Source: Sporosarcina luteola (GTDB taxonomy: Bacteria; Bacillota; Bacilli; Bacillales_A; Planococcaceae). Taken from it: a stretch of 64,000 nt of DNA. The stretch lies in the NCBI RefSeq assembly GCF_023715535.1, contig NZ_JAMBOI010000003.1, positions 310,001 to 374,000 on the forward strand, in the 5' to 3' direction. Below, piece by piece: positions 18,208-28,287 of this stretch. The notes beneath the pieces were generated by a model. It did not search any database. It was not told the DNA's origin and saw only the letters and a list, made by a program, of their open reading frames with translations. The position numbers and the translations under genes were made by a program. Within the stretch, counting starts at the first letter, position 1. The number at the start of each line of letters is the position of its first letter.

Positions 18208-19176
18208 CTATTCAATACGTATACGAGGATCGACAATGCTGAGGATAATATCCGATAGCAAAGTCCCTATGATTACGGCAGCACCGGAAACCATGACGAG
18301 TGCCGTAACGACAGTGAAATCTCGTTGCGCAATGGATTGAAGGAAAAGTTGTCCGAGACCGGGATAACTGTAAATGGATTCAATGAATATTGAACCGGAA
18401 ATTAGACCCGTGATTTCATACCCGAGAAAAGCCGCAATCGGCAAGAGGGAGTTTCGCAAGATATGGCGGGTATACACCTTACCCTCAGGTACACCTTTAG
18501 AACGGGCAGTCTTTACATAATCCTTGATCTTCTGGTCAATAATATCATTCCGTAAATATTGGATTGTTCCGTACGTACCTATTAAAGCACCTGACATAAC
18601 CGGCAAGAATAAATGCTTGGCTCTGTCGACGATATATTCCCAGCTTCCTGGGTCTATTCGTATATTTCCGCTTCCTCCAATCGGAAACCATCCCAATATG
18701 AAAGAGAAAAGGAACAGCATCAATAAGGCGAAAATGAATAATGGAGTCGCAAAAGCAAAATAGTTATAGGTTACAATCATTTTATCCGCCCATGTATCTG
18801 TCCATCTTCCCGCTACAATTCCTAGCGGTATGGCTAACAGATAGATGACAATAGCTGTGAAAAGTGACAGAAGCACTGTGTTTTCGATCCTGCCCGCCAA
18901 TAACGATGTTACTGGCTGTTTATGGACATATGACTGTCCGAAATCACCTTGTACCGCTTTTCCGATCCACCGCCCATATTGTTCGTACCATGGATCGTTC
19001 AGACCTAATTTTTCACGAATTTTCTCTACCTGCTCCGGTGAAACGTTAGGATTCGACATGAACGCCCCCGTTACCGCATCACCCGGCATCGCTTTTGAAA
19101 GCATGAAGATGATGAGACTGAGGAGGATGAGCTGCGGAATCATGAGCAATGCTCTTCGTAAAATGAATTTCAACAT
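18208..19176 (-). CDS. Oligopeptide ABC transporter permease (OppB/AppB type)
   Basis: This 322-residue permease begins MLKFILRRALLMIPQLILLSL, with the family's amphipathic start and first membrane helix. The first external loop carries MPGDAVTGAFMSNPNVSPEQ, and the EAA-like loop reads SIFIESIYSYPGLGQLFLQS. It is followed by the OppC-type gene and preceded by the OppF-type ATPase after 14 bases, so all five genes appear to form one transcript. Confidence 0.88.
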   Translation of the reverse strand: MLKFILRRALLMIPQLILLSLIIFMLSKAMPGDAVTGAFMSNPNVSPEQVEKIREKLGLNDPWYEQYGRWIGKAVQGDFGQSYVHKQPVTSLLAGRIENTVLLSLFTAIVIYLLAIPLGIVAGRWTDTWADKMIVTYNYFAFATPLFIFALLMLFLFSFILGWFPIGGSGNIRIDPGSWEYIVDRAKHLFLPVMSGALIGTYGTIQYLRNDIIDQKIKDYVKTARSKGVPEGKVYTRHILRNSLLPIAAFLGYEITGLISGSIFIESIYSYPGLGQLFLQSIAQRDFTVVTALVMVSGAAVIIGTLLSDIILSIVDPRIRIE

Positions 19177-19190
19177 TTACTTCATCCTCC

Positions 19191-20117
19191 TTATAGCATG
19201 GCGACGGAATGCGTATCCGAGACTCTCTTCAAGTCGAACATCCGCCCATCTTTGTCGAAATAGTTATTATACTCAGTTTGGTATTCCTGATTGATTGATT
19301 GACGTAAATGCATCTTCTCAAAACGTTTTTCTGGATTCATTTCTGGAATCGCAGCAATCAACCGTTTTGTATAGACGTGCTGTGGGTTGTTGTAGATATC
19401 GGATGCCGTCCCTTCCTCTACAAAACGACCCCGATACATAATGCCGATCCGGTCGCACATATGCTGGATGATCCCTAAGTCATGCGAGATAAATAGATAC
19501 GTCAAGTTGAACTCCTCTTGAATTTCCTGCATGAAGTTCAATACTTGAGCCTGAACGGATACGTCCAACGCGGAAACCGGCTCATCCGCAATGATCAATT
19601 TCGGATTTAATGCGAGTGCACGCGCGATCCCGATCCTTTGCCTTTGCCCGCCTGAGAATTGGTGGGGGTATTTATAGATCGATTCAGGGCTTAAACCAAC
19701 ACGCGCCACCAACTCTTGTACTCTCAATAACTCTTCTTTAGGAGATAGTCTCTCAAAGTTGCGAAGAGGCTCCGCAATGATATTCAATACGTTTTTCCGT
19801 CCGTTCAAAGATGAATACGGGTCCTGGAAAATCATTTGAATATCTTTCGTGTAATTGCGTCTTTCGGCCCTGCTTAGTTTAGCAAGGTCCTTTCCTTCAA
19901 ACAGCATTTCCCCACTAGTCGCTTTATTCAAGCCGATAAGCGCACGTCCGGATGTCGTCTTGCCGCAACCTGATTCTCCAACCAGACCATAAGTCTCACC
20001 GGGTTGCAATTCGAAGCTGATGCCATCGACGGCTCTGACATGATCTACTACTTTACGGAAAAAACCGCCCCGAATCGGGTAATGTACTTTCAAATCATTA
20101 ACTGTTAGTAGCGACAT
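19191..20117 (-). CDS. Oligopeptide ABC transporter ATPase (OppF type)
   Basis: This is the second ATPase of the importer, 308 residues. Walker [10 protein letters not shown], signature [15 protein letters not shown] and Walker [13 protein letters not shown] are intact. The C-terminus is unusual: after the ABC core it lacks the cysteine-rich oligopeptide domain of its paralogue at 5474-6487 and ends in a short variant tail containing [17 protein letters not shown]. Its start overlaps the end of the OppD-type gene by 20 bases. Confidence 0.88.
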   Translation of the reverse strand: MSLLTVNDLKVHYPIRGGFFRKVVDHVRAVDGISFELQPGETYGLVGESGCGKTTSGRALIGLNKATSGEMLFEGKDLAKLSRAERRNYTKDIQMIFQDPYSSLNGRKNVLNIIAEPLRNFERLSPKEELLRVQELVARVGLSPESIYKYPHQFSGGQRQRIGIARALALNPKLIIADEPVSALDVSVQAQVLNFMQEIQEEFNLTYLFISHDLGIIQHMCDRIGIMYRGRFVEEGTASDIYNNPQHVYTKRLIAAIPEMNPEKRFEKMHLRQSINQEYQTEYNNYFDKDGRMFDLKRVSDTHSVAML

Positions 20118-21123
20118 ATTCTTTCTCTCCTACTCTGTCCTCCGGGAAGTAGAACGTTTTATAGCATGAGCATCGGACAAAATGGTTCGGTGCCGCTTCA
20201 TGCATTTCCGGTATCTCCTCATGGTCCTCTTCAGGAATCCATGCGATCCGCGGTGCGAAACGGCACCCTTTGCGGTCGAGGTTCTGAATGGATGGAACGA
20301 TTCCATCAATGACATGTAATTTCTCTTTTCCTTCCATATTGGAAGGGATAGAATTCAATAATGATCTTGTATACGGATGCAGTGGGTTTTCAAAAAGGTC
20401 TTTCACATCTGCTATTTCAACGACTTCCCCTGCATACATGACGACGACGCGGTCTGCCATTTCAGCAACAACTCCGAGGTCATGCGTGATCAGGATGATG
20501 CCAGTTTTCATCTGGTTTTGCAGTTCTTTCATCAAATCCATGATTTGTGCTTGAATCGTAACGTCCAAAGCTGTCGTAGGCTCATCCGCCAGTAGAAGGA
20601 CCGGGTCGCATGCAAGTGCGATTGCGATGACGACACGTTGTCTCATCCCACCCGATAATTCATGCGGATATTGCTCATAGACGCGTTGCTCGTTTTTAAT
20701 ACCTACTCTCCGAAGTAGTTCCAATGTACGTTTTTTCTTTTCACTCGCGGACAGTTTCATGTGATAATCCATCGGCTCTTCGATCTGCCGTCCAATTATC
20801 GCGAGTGGATTCAAAGCGGTCATCGGATCTTGGAAGATCATTCCGATGTCTTTCCCTCTTACTTTGTCCAACCGTGAGCGTGTTAACGTCAGCAGATTTT
20901 GTCCGGCAAAGTTCACTTGTCCTTCAAGCTTCGTTGCTTTCCGGTCATGCAGCCCCATTACAGAAAGGGCCAATGCACTTTTACCACAACCCGATTCACC
21001 GACGATTGCAACGACTTCGTTTTCGTGGACTGTAATGGAAACTCCATCTACCGCGGCATAATAGTCGCCCTTAATATTGAATGACGTACGAAGATCTTTT
21101 ATTTCCAAAACCGGGTTTTTCAA
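20098..21123 (-). CDS. Oligopeptide ABC transporter ATPase (OppD type)
   Basis: This is the first gene of the operon, 341 residues from TTG at 21123. I chose the TTG because AAGGAGG lies 8 bases upstream and the product then starts MKNPVLEIKDL, the family N-terminus; the longer frame from 21150 would place that ribosome site inside the gene. Walker [10 protein letters not shown], signature LSGGMRQRVVIAIAL and Walker [12 protein letters not shown] are present. The C-terminal domain has fewer cysteines than DppD. Confidence 0.88.
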   Translation of the reverse strand: MKNPVLEIKDLRTSFNIKGDYYAAVDGVSITVHENEVVAIVGESGCGKSALALSVMGLHDRKATKLEGQVNFAGQNLLTLTRSRLDKVRGKDIGMIFQDPMTALNPLAIIGRQIEEPMDYHMKLSASEKKKRTLELLRRVGIKNEQRVYEQYPHELSGGMRQRVVIAIALACDPVLLLADEPTTALDVTIQAQIMDLMKELQNQMKTGIILITHDLGVVAEMADRVVVMYAGEVVEIADVKDLFENPLHPYTRSLLNSIPSNMEGKEKLHVIDGIVPSIQNLDRKGCRFAPRIAWIPEEDHEEIPEMHEAAPNHFVRCSCYKTFYFPEDRVGEKEYVATNS

Positions 21124-21197
21124 TAGAACTTCCTCCTTACAAACTGACACTTTACCGAATAACTAATATTCAGACTTCATTCGAAGTTATTGAACTC

Positions 21198-21226
21198 AAT
21201 ATACTACACATCATAAGTCCTGACAA
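21198..21226 (-). promoter_or_regulatory. Promoter of the oligopeptide transporter operon
   Basis: On the minus strand TTGTCA (21226-21221) and TATATT (21203-21198) are 17 bases apart, about 75 bases ahead of the TTG start. The AT-rich region upstream (21230-21350) holds no gene and no operator that I can name. Confidence 0.65.
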
Positions 21227-21354
21227 TACTGTTTTTTTAGAATATCTAAATCTTGTATTATTTCTAATGTGACAAATATGTTACAAACGTTGCTAACTAA
21301 ACGTTTTCTTAATGATTTTTTAAATTAAAATATTTTTCATTTATTCGTCATGCA

Positions 21355-21414
21355 CAACAAAAAAACAGGAAGAAAAAGCCATTGTTATATGCCAATAGCC
21401 TCTTCTCCTGTTTA
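21355..21414 (-). terminator. Terminator after the DUF4003 gene
   Basis: A long imperfect hairpin (AACAGGA ... TCCTGTT with inner GGCTATTG/CAATGGC) is followed on the minus strand by seven T residues. It closes the trp-DUF4003 transcription unit. Confidence 0.8.
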
Positions 21415-21432
21415 ATTATTCATTTCATATCA

Positions 21433-22404
21433 TTAATTTGACGAACTCGCAGCCGAGGAAGCTGCAACAGCCGCAACCGTTGCGGCCATCACCGCCTGTT
21501 GCGCCTGCAAAATCAATTCGACGGATGAGGCAAGACTGACACTCACCTCATCGGCTCTTTCCGTCAACCCATGCATCACATGGCCGATAGCGACTGACAG
21601 AGCCATTCCCTTGTTCCATTTGAACCGTTTCGATTGCTCCAATTGCTTTGCAAGGAGGATGATATCCTGGATTTTCGCGTCCTCGACCTCGAAAACTGTC
21701 AGGAATCCGACCATTGGATAATGGATTGGCTTCGCTTTTAATTCCTCACGGAGCCTCTCGTAAAGTTCCCAAGCCCTTTTAACAAGCCGTGGCTGGAAAG
21801 CGATATCCATATACGTCATGACTTGCGACAGCCACTGAAGCTCATTGCCCGTCCGGAAACCTTCTTCATGCAACGCATCGTAATAAGAACGCATCGCCTT
21901 GGCATGCTCTACGGGGTCTTCCCCCATTTTCCCGAGCAGTACTGCATACGCATAATCATCATCAGATGTAAGAAAATAATGCTGTTTTTTCATCGCGTCA
22001 TATAGTTTTTTAGCGCGGTGCGCCTCTTCCTCTAGACTTGCGCTATCATCGTCCATAAGCAGCGCGGCAAGATAGGAATGAATCGAGTTCCGGAACCCGG
22101 CCTGCTTCAACGTCCGCTGCTTATCCATCAGACGATCGGCTCCCTCTTCCACCGAGTCGTCGGCTTGTGTTAGAAATGCAGCCATCATCGGCAACAGATG
22201 TCCGCGCAATGGTGAAAACCAGCCTGCCCTTTCCTTCAAGGCGGCCATGGCGCGGTTGAAATCCATAGCATTAAACTCTTTCTCCGCCGTCACATAATAC
22301 GAAGTGATCGTCAACACAACGTTCTTGTCGACGCTCCAGCCTGCCAAAGATTTCACTTTGTCATATGTCGTTTCCACTTCCTGTCTGATCAAATCCAAAT
22401 GCAT
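21433..22404 (-). CDS. DUF4003 family protein, last gene of the trp unit
   Basis: This 323-residue, mostly helical cytoplasmic protein resembles the DUF4003 family found in Bacillales; its function is unknown. No membrane segment or signal is visible. The C-terminus is alanine-rich (AQQAVMAATVAAVAASSAASS). I start at ATG 22404, 9 bases after AAAGGAG. Only 54 bases separate it from trpA, with no hairpin between. It therefore probably shares the tryptophan-controlled transcript, which is not the usual content of a trp operon. Confidence 0.75.
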   Translation of the reverse strand: MHLDLIRQEVETTYDKVKSLAGWSVDKNVVLTITSYYVTAEKEFNAMDFNRAMAALKERAGWFSPLRGHLLPMMAAFLTQADDSVEEGADRLMDKQRTLKQAGFRNSIHSYLAALLMDDDSASLEEEAHRAKKLYDAMKKQHYFLTSDDDYAYAVLLGKMGEDPVEHAKAMRSYYDALHEEGFRTGNELQWLSQVMTYMDIAFQPRLVKRAWELYERLREELKAKPIHYPMVGFLTVFEVEDAKIQDIILLAKQLEQSKRFKWNKGMALSVAIGHVMHGLTERADEVSVSLASSVELILQAQQAVMAATVAAVAASSAASSSN

Positions 22405-22458
22405 GCCGTACAACTCCTTTGCTATATGTACGTCATAGGTGCCTAAAAGGTTTCAGTG

Positions 22459-23247
22459 TTAATTGACAATTTCAACTTTCACTACGCTCGCCTTCACCAA
22501 TTCGCGGATCTTTTCCAATTCATCCCGATGAAAAGCTTCGACAATCGCGCTCCCGACGATAACGCCGTCCGTATGATTGCCCATTTCCCTTACTTGTGTC
22601 GGTGTCGAAATGCCGAACCCAGCCAATACCGGCACAGTACAGATCCGCTTGACACGCTGCAAATGAGAGTAAATATCCTCACGGAAATCATTCCGCGCAC
22701 CCGTAATTCCATTAACGGTAACGGCATATAGAAACCCTTCCGCGCTTTCCGCTATCCTTGCAATCCGTTCATCAGGACTTGTCAACGACACGAGCGGAAT
22801 CCATGCGATATCCGTCTCTCTCAATTCATTGCGAAGCGGCACGCTCTCCTCAAGCGGTAAATCCGGGATGATCAAGCCATTAATCCCCGCCTGCTTGCAC
22901 GCTTCGACAAATTGCGGCACGCCGAACGCTAAAACCGGATTCAAATATGTCATGACGACTAAAGGTACCGTCACTTCACCCTTGCATCTCTCAAGCTCCT
23001 CCAACACGTTCCGTAGCGTCACGCCATCCGCAAGTGCCCGCGCTCCCGCCTGTTGGATCGCTTCCCCATCCGCCACCGGGTCTGAAAACGGGATGCCGAT
23101 TTCAATTGCTGTCACACCCGCTTCCTGTAAAAAGAGCAGCTTCTCCTTCAACTTTCCTAGACCTCCATCGCCAGCCATCATATATGGTACGAACGCCTTT
23201 TTACCTTCGTCATTACATTCACGGATTCTCTTCTCCAACGTCTTCAT
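22459..23247 (-). CDS. trpA: Tryptophan synthase alpha chain
   Basis: The alpha subunit cleaves indole-3-glycerol phosphate to indole and glyceraldehyde 3-phosphate, and passes indole to TrpB. The product has 262 residues, with catalytic Glu49 and Asp60 at the standard positions ([14 protein letters not shown]) and the GFGIS phosphate-binding region near residue 211. Its ATG overlaps the trpB stop by 4 bases (ATGA). Confidence 0.97.
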   Translation of the reverse strand: MKTLEKRIRECNDEGKKAFVPYMMAGDGGLGKLKEKLLFLQEAGVTAIEIGIPFSDPVADGEAIQQAGARALADGVTLRNVLEELERCKGEVTVPLVVMTYLNPVLAFGVPQFVEACKQAGINGLIIPDLPLEESVPLRNELRETDIAWIPLVSLTSPDERIARIAESAEGFLYAVTVNGITGARNDFREDIYSHLQRVKRICTVPVLAGFGISTPTQVREMGNHTDGVIVGSAIVEAFHRDELEKIRELVKASVVKVEIVN

Positions 23248-24437
23248 TCCACTCCACCTCCAAGCACATCACGTACCGTCTGCATATCCTTATCCCCGCG
23301 TCCCGACAAACAGACGACGACAATTTGGTCCTTCCCCATGCGATTCGCCAAGTCCACTGCAAACTGGATGGCATGCGCACTTTCGAGGGCAGGGATGATA
23401 CCCTCCGTCCTTGAGAGTAATTGCAAGCCTTCCAGCGCTCCCGCATCCGTCACAGCCTCATATTTCACCCTTCCGATGTCATGCAAGTGGCAATGCTCCG
23501 GCCCGACTGCAGGGTAATCAAGCCCTGCCGAAATTGAATGCGCTTCTTGAATGAAACCGTCATCGTCCTGTAGCACATACATATATGCCCCATGCAATAC
23601 GCCTTCCTTCCCGTCCGCAATCGCAGCCGCATGAAGCCCTGTCTCCACTCCACTCCCCGCCGCTTCGACACCATATAGCGCAACTCCCACATCTTCGACA
23701 AACGGATGGAACATGCCAATCGCATTGCTCCCGCCACCGATGCACGCAACAACCGCGTCAGGCAAGCGCCCTTCCTTCTCCACAATCTGCCGACGCGTCT
23801 CCACGCCAATCACTCGCTGGAAATCACGCACAATTTCCGGGAATGGATGCGGTCCGAGCGCAGATCCTAATATATAATGCGTATCTTCCACATTCGCGAC
23901 CCAATAGCGGAGCGCTTCATTGACGGCATCCTTCAATGTGCCCGAGCCTTTGTCGACTGATACGACCTTCGCTCCAAGCAGCTCCATCCGGAACACATTC
24001 AGCTCCTGTCGACGGATATCCTCTTTCCCCATGAAGACGACACATTCCAGACCGAACAGCGCGCAAGCCGTCGCCGTCGCCACACCATGCTGCCCGGCAC
24101 CCGTCTCCGCCACGATTTTCCGTTTCCCCATCCGCATAGCAAGCAGCGCCTGCCCGAGCGAATTATTGATCTTATGGGCACCCGTATGATTCAAATCCTC
24201 CCGCTTCAAGAATATCTTTGCGCCCCCGACCTTCTCCGTCAACCGCTCCGCAAAATATAGCGGATTCTCCCTGCCGACGAAATCACGTAAATAATAGTCC
24301 AGTTCCTCCTTAAACTTCAGATCGGCCTTCGCCTCCCCATACGCATTCTCCAATTCAATTAATGCAGACATCAACGTCTCCGGCACATATTGCCCACCGA
24401 ACTTCCCATACCTACCTTTTCTCATCTCTACCGCCAT
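23244..24437 (-). CDS. trpB: Tryptophan synthase beta chain
   Basis: The PLP-dependent beta subunit joins indole and serine to give tryptophan. The protein has 397 residues, with the PLP lysine at Lys89 (HTGAHKIN), the catalytic Glu in AETGAGQHG and the phosphate-binding GGGSNAIG loop. The length is standard. It starts one base after the trpF stop and is coupled to trpA. Confidence 0.97.
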   Translation of the reverse strand: MAVEMRKGRYGKFGGQYVPETLMSALIELENAYGEAKADLKFKEELDYYLRDFVGRENPLYFAERLTEKVGGAKIFLKREDLNHTGAHKINNSLGQALLAMRMGKRKIVAETGAGQHGVATATACALFGLECVVFMGKEDIRRQELNVFRMELLGAKVVSVDKGSGTLKDAVNEALRYWVANVEDTHYILGSALGPHPFPEIVRDFQRVIGVETRRQIVEKEGRLPDAVVACIGGGSNAIGMFHPFVEDVGVALYGVEAAGSGVETGLHAAAIADGKEGVLHGAYMYVLQDDDGFIQEAHSISAGLDYPAVGPEHCHLHDIGRVKYEAVTDAGALEGLQLLSRTEGIIPALESAHAIQFAVDLANRMGKDQIVVVCLSGRGDKDMQTVRDVLGGGVE

Positions 24438-24438
24438 C

Positions 24439-25050
24439 TCAGCTCTCCTCCTCTTTCACTGCGCGAATGAATTCGCGGATCAACGTTGGATCTTTCTTCC
24501 GATCAATCTCCACCCCACTCGACACATCCACCATGTATGGACGAACTTGCCGAATCGCTTCCTTCACATTTTGCGCATTCAGACCGCCCGCCAAAATCAG
24601 GCGGTCTGTGGGCACATTCTGCTCCACCAGACTCCAGTCAAACACCTTCCCACTTCCGCCTTTGAATTCAACACCCGGTGTATCGAACAAGACATACTCC
24701 GTCTCATAGTTAGACACTTTCGCTACATCTTCACTGCCGCGCACTGATAATACTTTAATGGAAGGAAGACCAACTTTTTTAATGAATTCTTCCGTCTCAT
24801 CGCCATGATATTGGATATAATCGAGCGGCACATCCTGAAAAGTCGACCCCAATTCCTCTTGCGTCGCATTGACGAAAACCCCAATCTTCATGACGTGATC
24901 CGGAACAAATCGTGCCAGTTCCTTCGCTTGCGCAATCGCGACACGGCGTCTGCTCGGTGCAAACACGAAGCCGACCGCATCCACACCCGCTTCCACCGCA
25001 GCTATTACATGCTCAGGCTCCATCAACCCGCAAATTTTCACTTTCGTCAT
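24439..25050 (-). CDS. trpF: Phosphoribosylanthranilate isomerase
   Basis: This TIM-barrel enzyme catalyses the Amadori rearrangement of phosphoribosylanthranilate to CdRP. The protein has 203 residues. The N-terminal VKICGL with catalytic Cys is present, as is GVFVNA, the phosphate-site [10 protein letters not shown] and the late Asp in VDVSSGVE. It overlaps trpC by 4 bases and stands alone, not fused to trpC as in enterobacteria. Confidence 0.96.
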   Translation of the reverse strand: MTKVKICGLMEPEHVIAAVEAGVDAVGFVFAPSRRRVAIAQAKELARFVPDHVMKIGVFVNATQEELGSTFQDVPLDYIQYHGDETEEFIKKVGLPSIKVLSVRGSEDVAKVSNYETEYVLFDTPGVEFKGGSGKVFDWSLVEQNVPTDRLILAGGLNAQNVKEAIRQVRPYMVDVSSGVEIDRKKDPTLIREFIRAVKEEES

Positions 25051-25838
25051 AGCGGCACACCTGCCTTCGGAACTTGCAGTGAACGGAGCGAGTCTTCAAC
25101 GGAAGCGCTCCGCATAAGCGATTCTCCTACGAGGACAGCGCTCGCTCCGGCTGTCGCTGCCCGTTTTGCATCTTCCGCGTCCATGATTCCGCTTTCGCTG
25201 ATGAATATGCGGTTTTCATTGAACGGAAAATGCTGCGCTACCTCTTCTGTCCTTGCAAGATCCACTTCGAACGTTTTCAAATCCCTGTTGTTAACGCCAA
25301 TCAGTTTTGCGTTCACTGAGAGTGCACGGTCCAGTTCTTTTGCGTCATGGACTTCCACTAGCACTTCGAGTTCTTGGTCCGTTGCATAGTTATGAAGCCT
25401 TTGTAATGTCGCATCATCAAGCGCCGCCACTATGAGCAAAATAACGGAAGCACCCGCCTGTTTCGCACGGTCAATTTGCACTTCATGAATGATGAAATCC
25501 TTGCAGAGCAACGGTATTTTTACCGCTTCAGCAACCGATGCTAAGTCTTCGTATGAACCTTTGAAAAAGGTAGAATCCGTCAATACCGAGATGCACGCCG
25601 CGCCTGCTTGCTCATAAGTCTTTGCCTGCGCGACCGGATCCGTATTTCCGGCAATCATTCCCTTAGAGGGGGATGCGCGTTTCATTTCCGAAATGACTTC
25701 CAAGCGATTTGATTGCTTTAGCGTTTCAAAAAGGGCGGGCCGTTTCGACATTGTTTCACATGAAACGACACGTTCCTCCATTAGCAGCTGTTTCACTTCA
25801 AGCCGTTTCGTTTGTAAAATCTTTTCTAAAATTGTCAT
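25047..25838 (-). CDS. trpC: Indole-3-glycerol phosphate synthase
   Basis: This TIM-barrel enzyme closes the indole ring of CdRP to indole-3-glycerol phosphate. The product has 263 residues. Family motifs include EMKRASPSKG (substrate lysine), LLCKDFI with the catalytic lysine, IGVNNRDLKTFEVD and SESGI. The ATG overlaps the trpD stop (ATGA), and its own stop overlaps trpF. Confidence 0.96.
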   Translation of the reverse strand: MTILEKILQTKRLEVKQLLMEERVVSCETMSKRPALFETLKQSNRLEVISEMKRASPSKGMIAGNTDPVAQAKTYEQAGAACISVLTDSTFFKGSYEDLASVAEAVKIPLLCKDFIIHEVQIDRAKQAGASVILLIVAALDDATLQRLHNYATDQELEVLVEVHDAKELDRALSVNAKLIGVNNRDLKTFEVDLARTEEVAQHFPFNENRIFISESGIMDAEDAKRAATAGASAVLVGESLMRSASVEDSLRSLQVPKAGVPL

Positions 25839-26866
25839 CGCACCATCGCCTCCTGCCTGATTTGTTCACTGAAGGCGACGACAGCATCCAATTTCTGGAG
25901 CGCGTTGCCTGAAAGAATGCTGTCAGTCGCCCGTTCAATCCCCTCCTGAATCGAATCGGCAACGCCGTTCGTGAACAATCCTAAACCTGCATTGAACACA
26001 ACCGTGTCAAAGCGCGGACCACGCTCGCCCTGGAGCACAGAACGTATCATGGCGGCATTCTCCTCCGGGGTTCCACCGCGGATTGCTGATAGGGGTGCAT
26101 ATGAAAGCCCTACATCTTCCGCGTTGAGTGAGAATGGAATCAAGTCGCCCTTATCCATCAGGACAAACGAGTTCTGCCCGGCGAGTGACGCTTCATCGAG
26201 TCCTCCCGCCCCTGACACGACAAGTGCCCTTTCCCTGCCCAGCATCCGCATGACGGACGCGTATTCCATAATGAAATCGGGACGGTTGATGCCTGTAAAT
26301 TGAGTGCTAATTGGAACTGGATTCGTCAGCGGCCCAACGAGGTTGAAAATCGTCGGTTTCCCTATCATTGCGCGGACCATGCCGATCCGTTTCATTTTCG
26401 GATGGACGATCGGCGCGAACAGAAAGGCAATTCCTTCCTCCTGGAGCATCGTGCTCATATCGTCAGGTGTAAAGAGGGAATGGATGCCGAGCGAGTCGAG
26501 TACATCCTGGCTGCCCGCAGCACTTGTTATTTTCCGGTTGCCATGTTTCGCCACTTTCACACCGGCACCTGCCAAGACAAAAGCCGATGTCGTACTAATA
26601 TTGAATGTGTTCGATCCATCGCCGCCTGTTCCACAATTGTCCAAATAACGTGCAATCGGGACGTTCAGCTCTACCGCATGAGACGTCATGACCGCAGCCA
26701 ATGCCGCCACCTCAGTCGCTGTTTCTCCTTTTTTAGACAAAGCAACAAGAAAAGCCGCCATTTCCTCTATACTCGCTTCCTCTGAAAACATCCGATTGGC
26801 CGCATCCTCCATTTCTTCATATTGTAAGTTCCGGCCTGCCTCTACTATTCTCGTATAATTTTCCAC
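25835..26866 (-). CDS. trpD: Anthranilate phosphoribosyltransferase
   Basis: TrpD transfers phosphoribosyl from PRPP to anthranilate. The 343-residue protein has the PRPP-binding DNCGTGGDGSNTFNIST, the KHGNRKITS anthranilate loop and the conserved EEASL-like segment (here LDEASLAGQN). The start is GTG at 26866. Five GAG/TAG triplets spaced by exactly two bases (26869-26891) run through its ribosome binding site, a pattern discussed in the findings. Confidence 0.96.
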   Translation of the reverse strand: MENYTRIVEAGRNLQYEEMEDAANRMFSEEASIEEMAAFLVALSKKGETATEVAALAAVMTSHAVELNVPIARYLDNCGTGGDGSNTFNISTTSAFVLAGAGVKVAKHGNRKITSAAGSQDVLDSLGIHSLFTPDDMSTMLQEEGIAFLFAPIVHPKMKRIGMVRAMIGKPTIFNLVGPLTNPVPISTQFTGINRPDFIMEYASVMRMLGRERALVVSGAGGLDEASLAGQNSFVLMDKGDLIPFSLNAEDVGLSYAPLSAIRGGTPEENAAMIRSVLQGERGPRFDTVVFNAGLGLFTNGVADSIQEGIERATDSILSGNALQKLDAVVAFSEQIRQEAMVR

Positions 26867-26868
26867 TG

Positions 26869-26891
26869 CTCATCTCTCCTCTTCTAGTCTC
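26869..26891 (-). promoter_or_regulatory. TRAP-like triplet row over the trpD ribosome site
   Basis: On the minus strand the order is GAG-N2-TAG-N2-GAG-N2-GAG-N2-GAG, ending two bases before the GTG start. TRAP protein binds (G/U)AG triplets spaced by two or three bases, and in B. subtilis blocks trpG translation this way. Five triplets are fewer than the roughly nine to eleven of known sites, so the call is tentative. Confidence 0.3.
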
Positions 26892-26896
26892 TTGTT

Positions 26897-28255
26897 TTAT
26901 TTCAAAGCCTCTAGTAAAGAGCGGGCTTTGTTCAATGTCTCCTTATATTCCAAAGCAGGTATGGATTCCTTCACAATTCCAGCTCCCGCTTGCACAGTCG
27001 CTTTTCCGTCCTGTACCGTCATCGTCCGGATCGTCAATGCAAAATCGATATTGCCGTTCAATCCGATATAGCCGATTGCGCCGCCGTACAACCCGCGCGG
27101 CTCATCTTCCAGTTGTGAAATGATATCCATCGCAATCTTTTTCGGTGAACCCGTCACTGTTCCCGCGGGCAATGTCGCCTTCAATGCGTCAAGCGCATGC
27201 AAGCCCGGTGCAAGTGTCCCTTCTACTTCCGAAACAAGATGCATGACATGCTCGTATCGGACGGTTTCCATGTATGTTGAAACCTGGACGGATGAAGGAT
27301 CACAGACGATTTCCATCTCCTTCTTGCTTACTTCAACTAACATGTCATGTTCCGAGAGCTCTTTCGGATCATTTCGCAGCTCTTCTTCTAAAGCCTTATC
27401 TTCCTCTTCGCTTCGCCCTCTTCTCCTCGTTCCCGCAATCGGATTCGTTATGACCGTCCCATCCGTCACCCGGACGAGACTTTCTGGCGAGGCGCCGATG
27501 ACGGTTTGATTGCTGAACTCCATATAGTACATGTACGGCGAAGGATTCTTTTTACGAAGTCTTCGATATAGTGCGAAGGGGTCGCCAACGATATCCGCTT
27601 CAAGCTTTCGGGAGAGGACAACCTGCTCAACCTCACCATTTTCAATGAATTGCTTCGCCTGCTTGACGCGGTCCTCAAATTCTTGTCGTGATACTGCACA
27701 TCGATAATCGGAAACCGATACACCCTTCTCTGCTTCTATTGGACCTGACGTAATCGTCTCCGCCAATGCATACAAGTCTGGCTTCTCGTACTCCGGATGA
27801 ATTTCCGTATGCAGCAACGTCACTTCGTTTTGTAGATGATCGAAAATAATGACCGTATCGTAAATATTGAAATAAACGTCAGGCTGTTCATCGGAATAAA
27901 CCGCAGTAGCCTCCGCCGCTCCGTATCCGATATACCCGACAGCACCGCCCATGAACGGGTATTTTCCATGCTCCGCAATCCTCGGCATGAGTCGTTTCAT
28001 TAACGAATACAGGTCCCCTTCATGCAAATACGTCTTTCCAGTTGCGTACACGAACTCTTCCAACCGGCCATTCCCGCCACGATACGCCTTCACGGGATCC
28101 ACGCCGATAAAAGAATACCGCCCCGACCGATCATGTTGCGATGAGCTTTCCAATAAAAACCGATGTCGCCCTTGCAAACGCCTAAAAATCAGGATCGGCG
28201 TCAGCGAATCTCCTTCAATTTTCTTCTCTGTAATACGTAAACTCGTCTTTTCCAT
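26897..28255 (-). CDS. trpE: Anthranilate synthase component I
   Basis: TrpE makes anthranilate from chorismate and ammonia. The 452-residue protein has the chorismate-binding core with PIAGTRRRG, DPKELSEHDMLVEVS, GTVTGSPKKIAMDII and GGAIGYIGLNGNIDFALTIRT. The N-terminal LLESS segment fits the tryptophan feedback site. No trpG is present in the operon; the glutaminase is probably a shared PabA/TrpG encoded elsewhere, as in B. subtilis. The ATG follows four GAG triplets. Confidence 0.95.
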   Translation of the reverse strand: MEKTSLRITEKKIEGDSLTPILIFRRLQGRHRFLLESSSQHDRSGRYSFIGVDPVKAYRGGNGRLEEFVYATGKTYLHEGDLYSLMKRLMPRIAEHGKYPFMGGAVGYIGYGAAEATAVYSDEQPDVYFNIYDTVIIFDHLQNEVTLLHTEIHPEYEKPDLYALAETITSGPIEAEKGVSVSDYRCAVSRQEFEDRVKQAKQFIENGEVEQVVLSRKLEADIVGDPFALYRRLRKKNPSPYMYYMEFSNQTVIGASPESLVRVTDGTVITNPIAGTRRRGRSEEEDKALEEELRNDPKELSEHDMLVEVSKKEMEIVCDPSSVQVSTYMETVRYEHVMHLVSEVEGTLAPGLHALDALKATLPAGTVTGSPKKIAMDIISQLEDEPRGLYGGAIGYIGLNGNIDFALTIRTMTVQDGKATVQAGAGIVKESIPALEYKETLNKARSLLEALK

Positions 28256-28273
28256 CTCATCTCTCCTCTTCTC
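28256..28273 (-). promoter_or_regulatory. TRAP-like triplet row over the trpE ribosome site
   Basis: Four GAG triplets spaced by exactly two bases directly abut the trpE ATG on the minus strand and contain the ribosome binding site GGAGAG. The 16-base stretch GAAGAGGAGAGATGAG is identical to that before trpD. This may be a short TRAP-type site or a favoured purine-rich initiation region. Confidence 0.3.
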
Positions 28274-28287
28274 ATTGTTCGTGTGTA

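Noticed and set aside
21295..21312. Catabolite-response (cre) site upstream of the oligopeptide transporter promoter
   Set aside because: AGAAAACGTTTAGT differs from the consensus at three positions and lies far upstream of the promoter. It is too weak to report.
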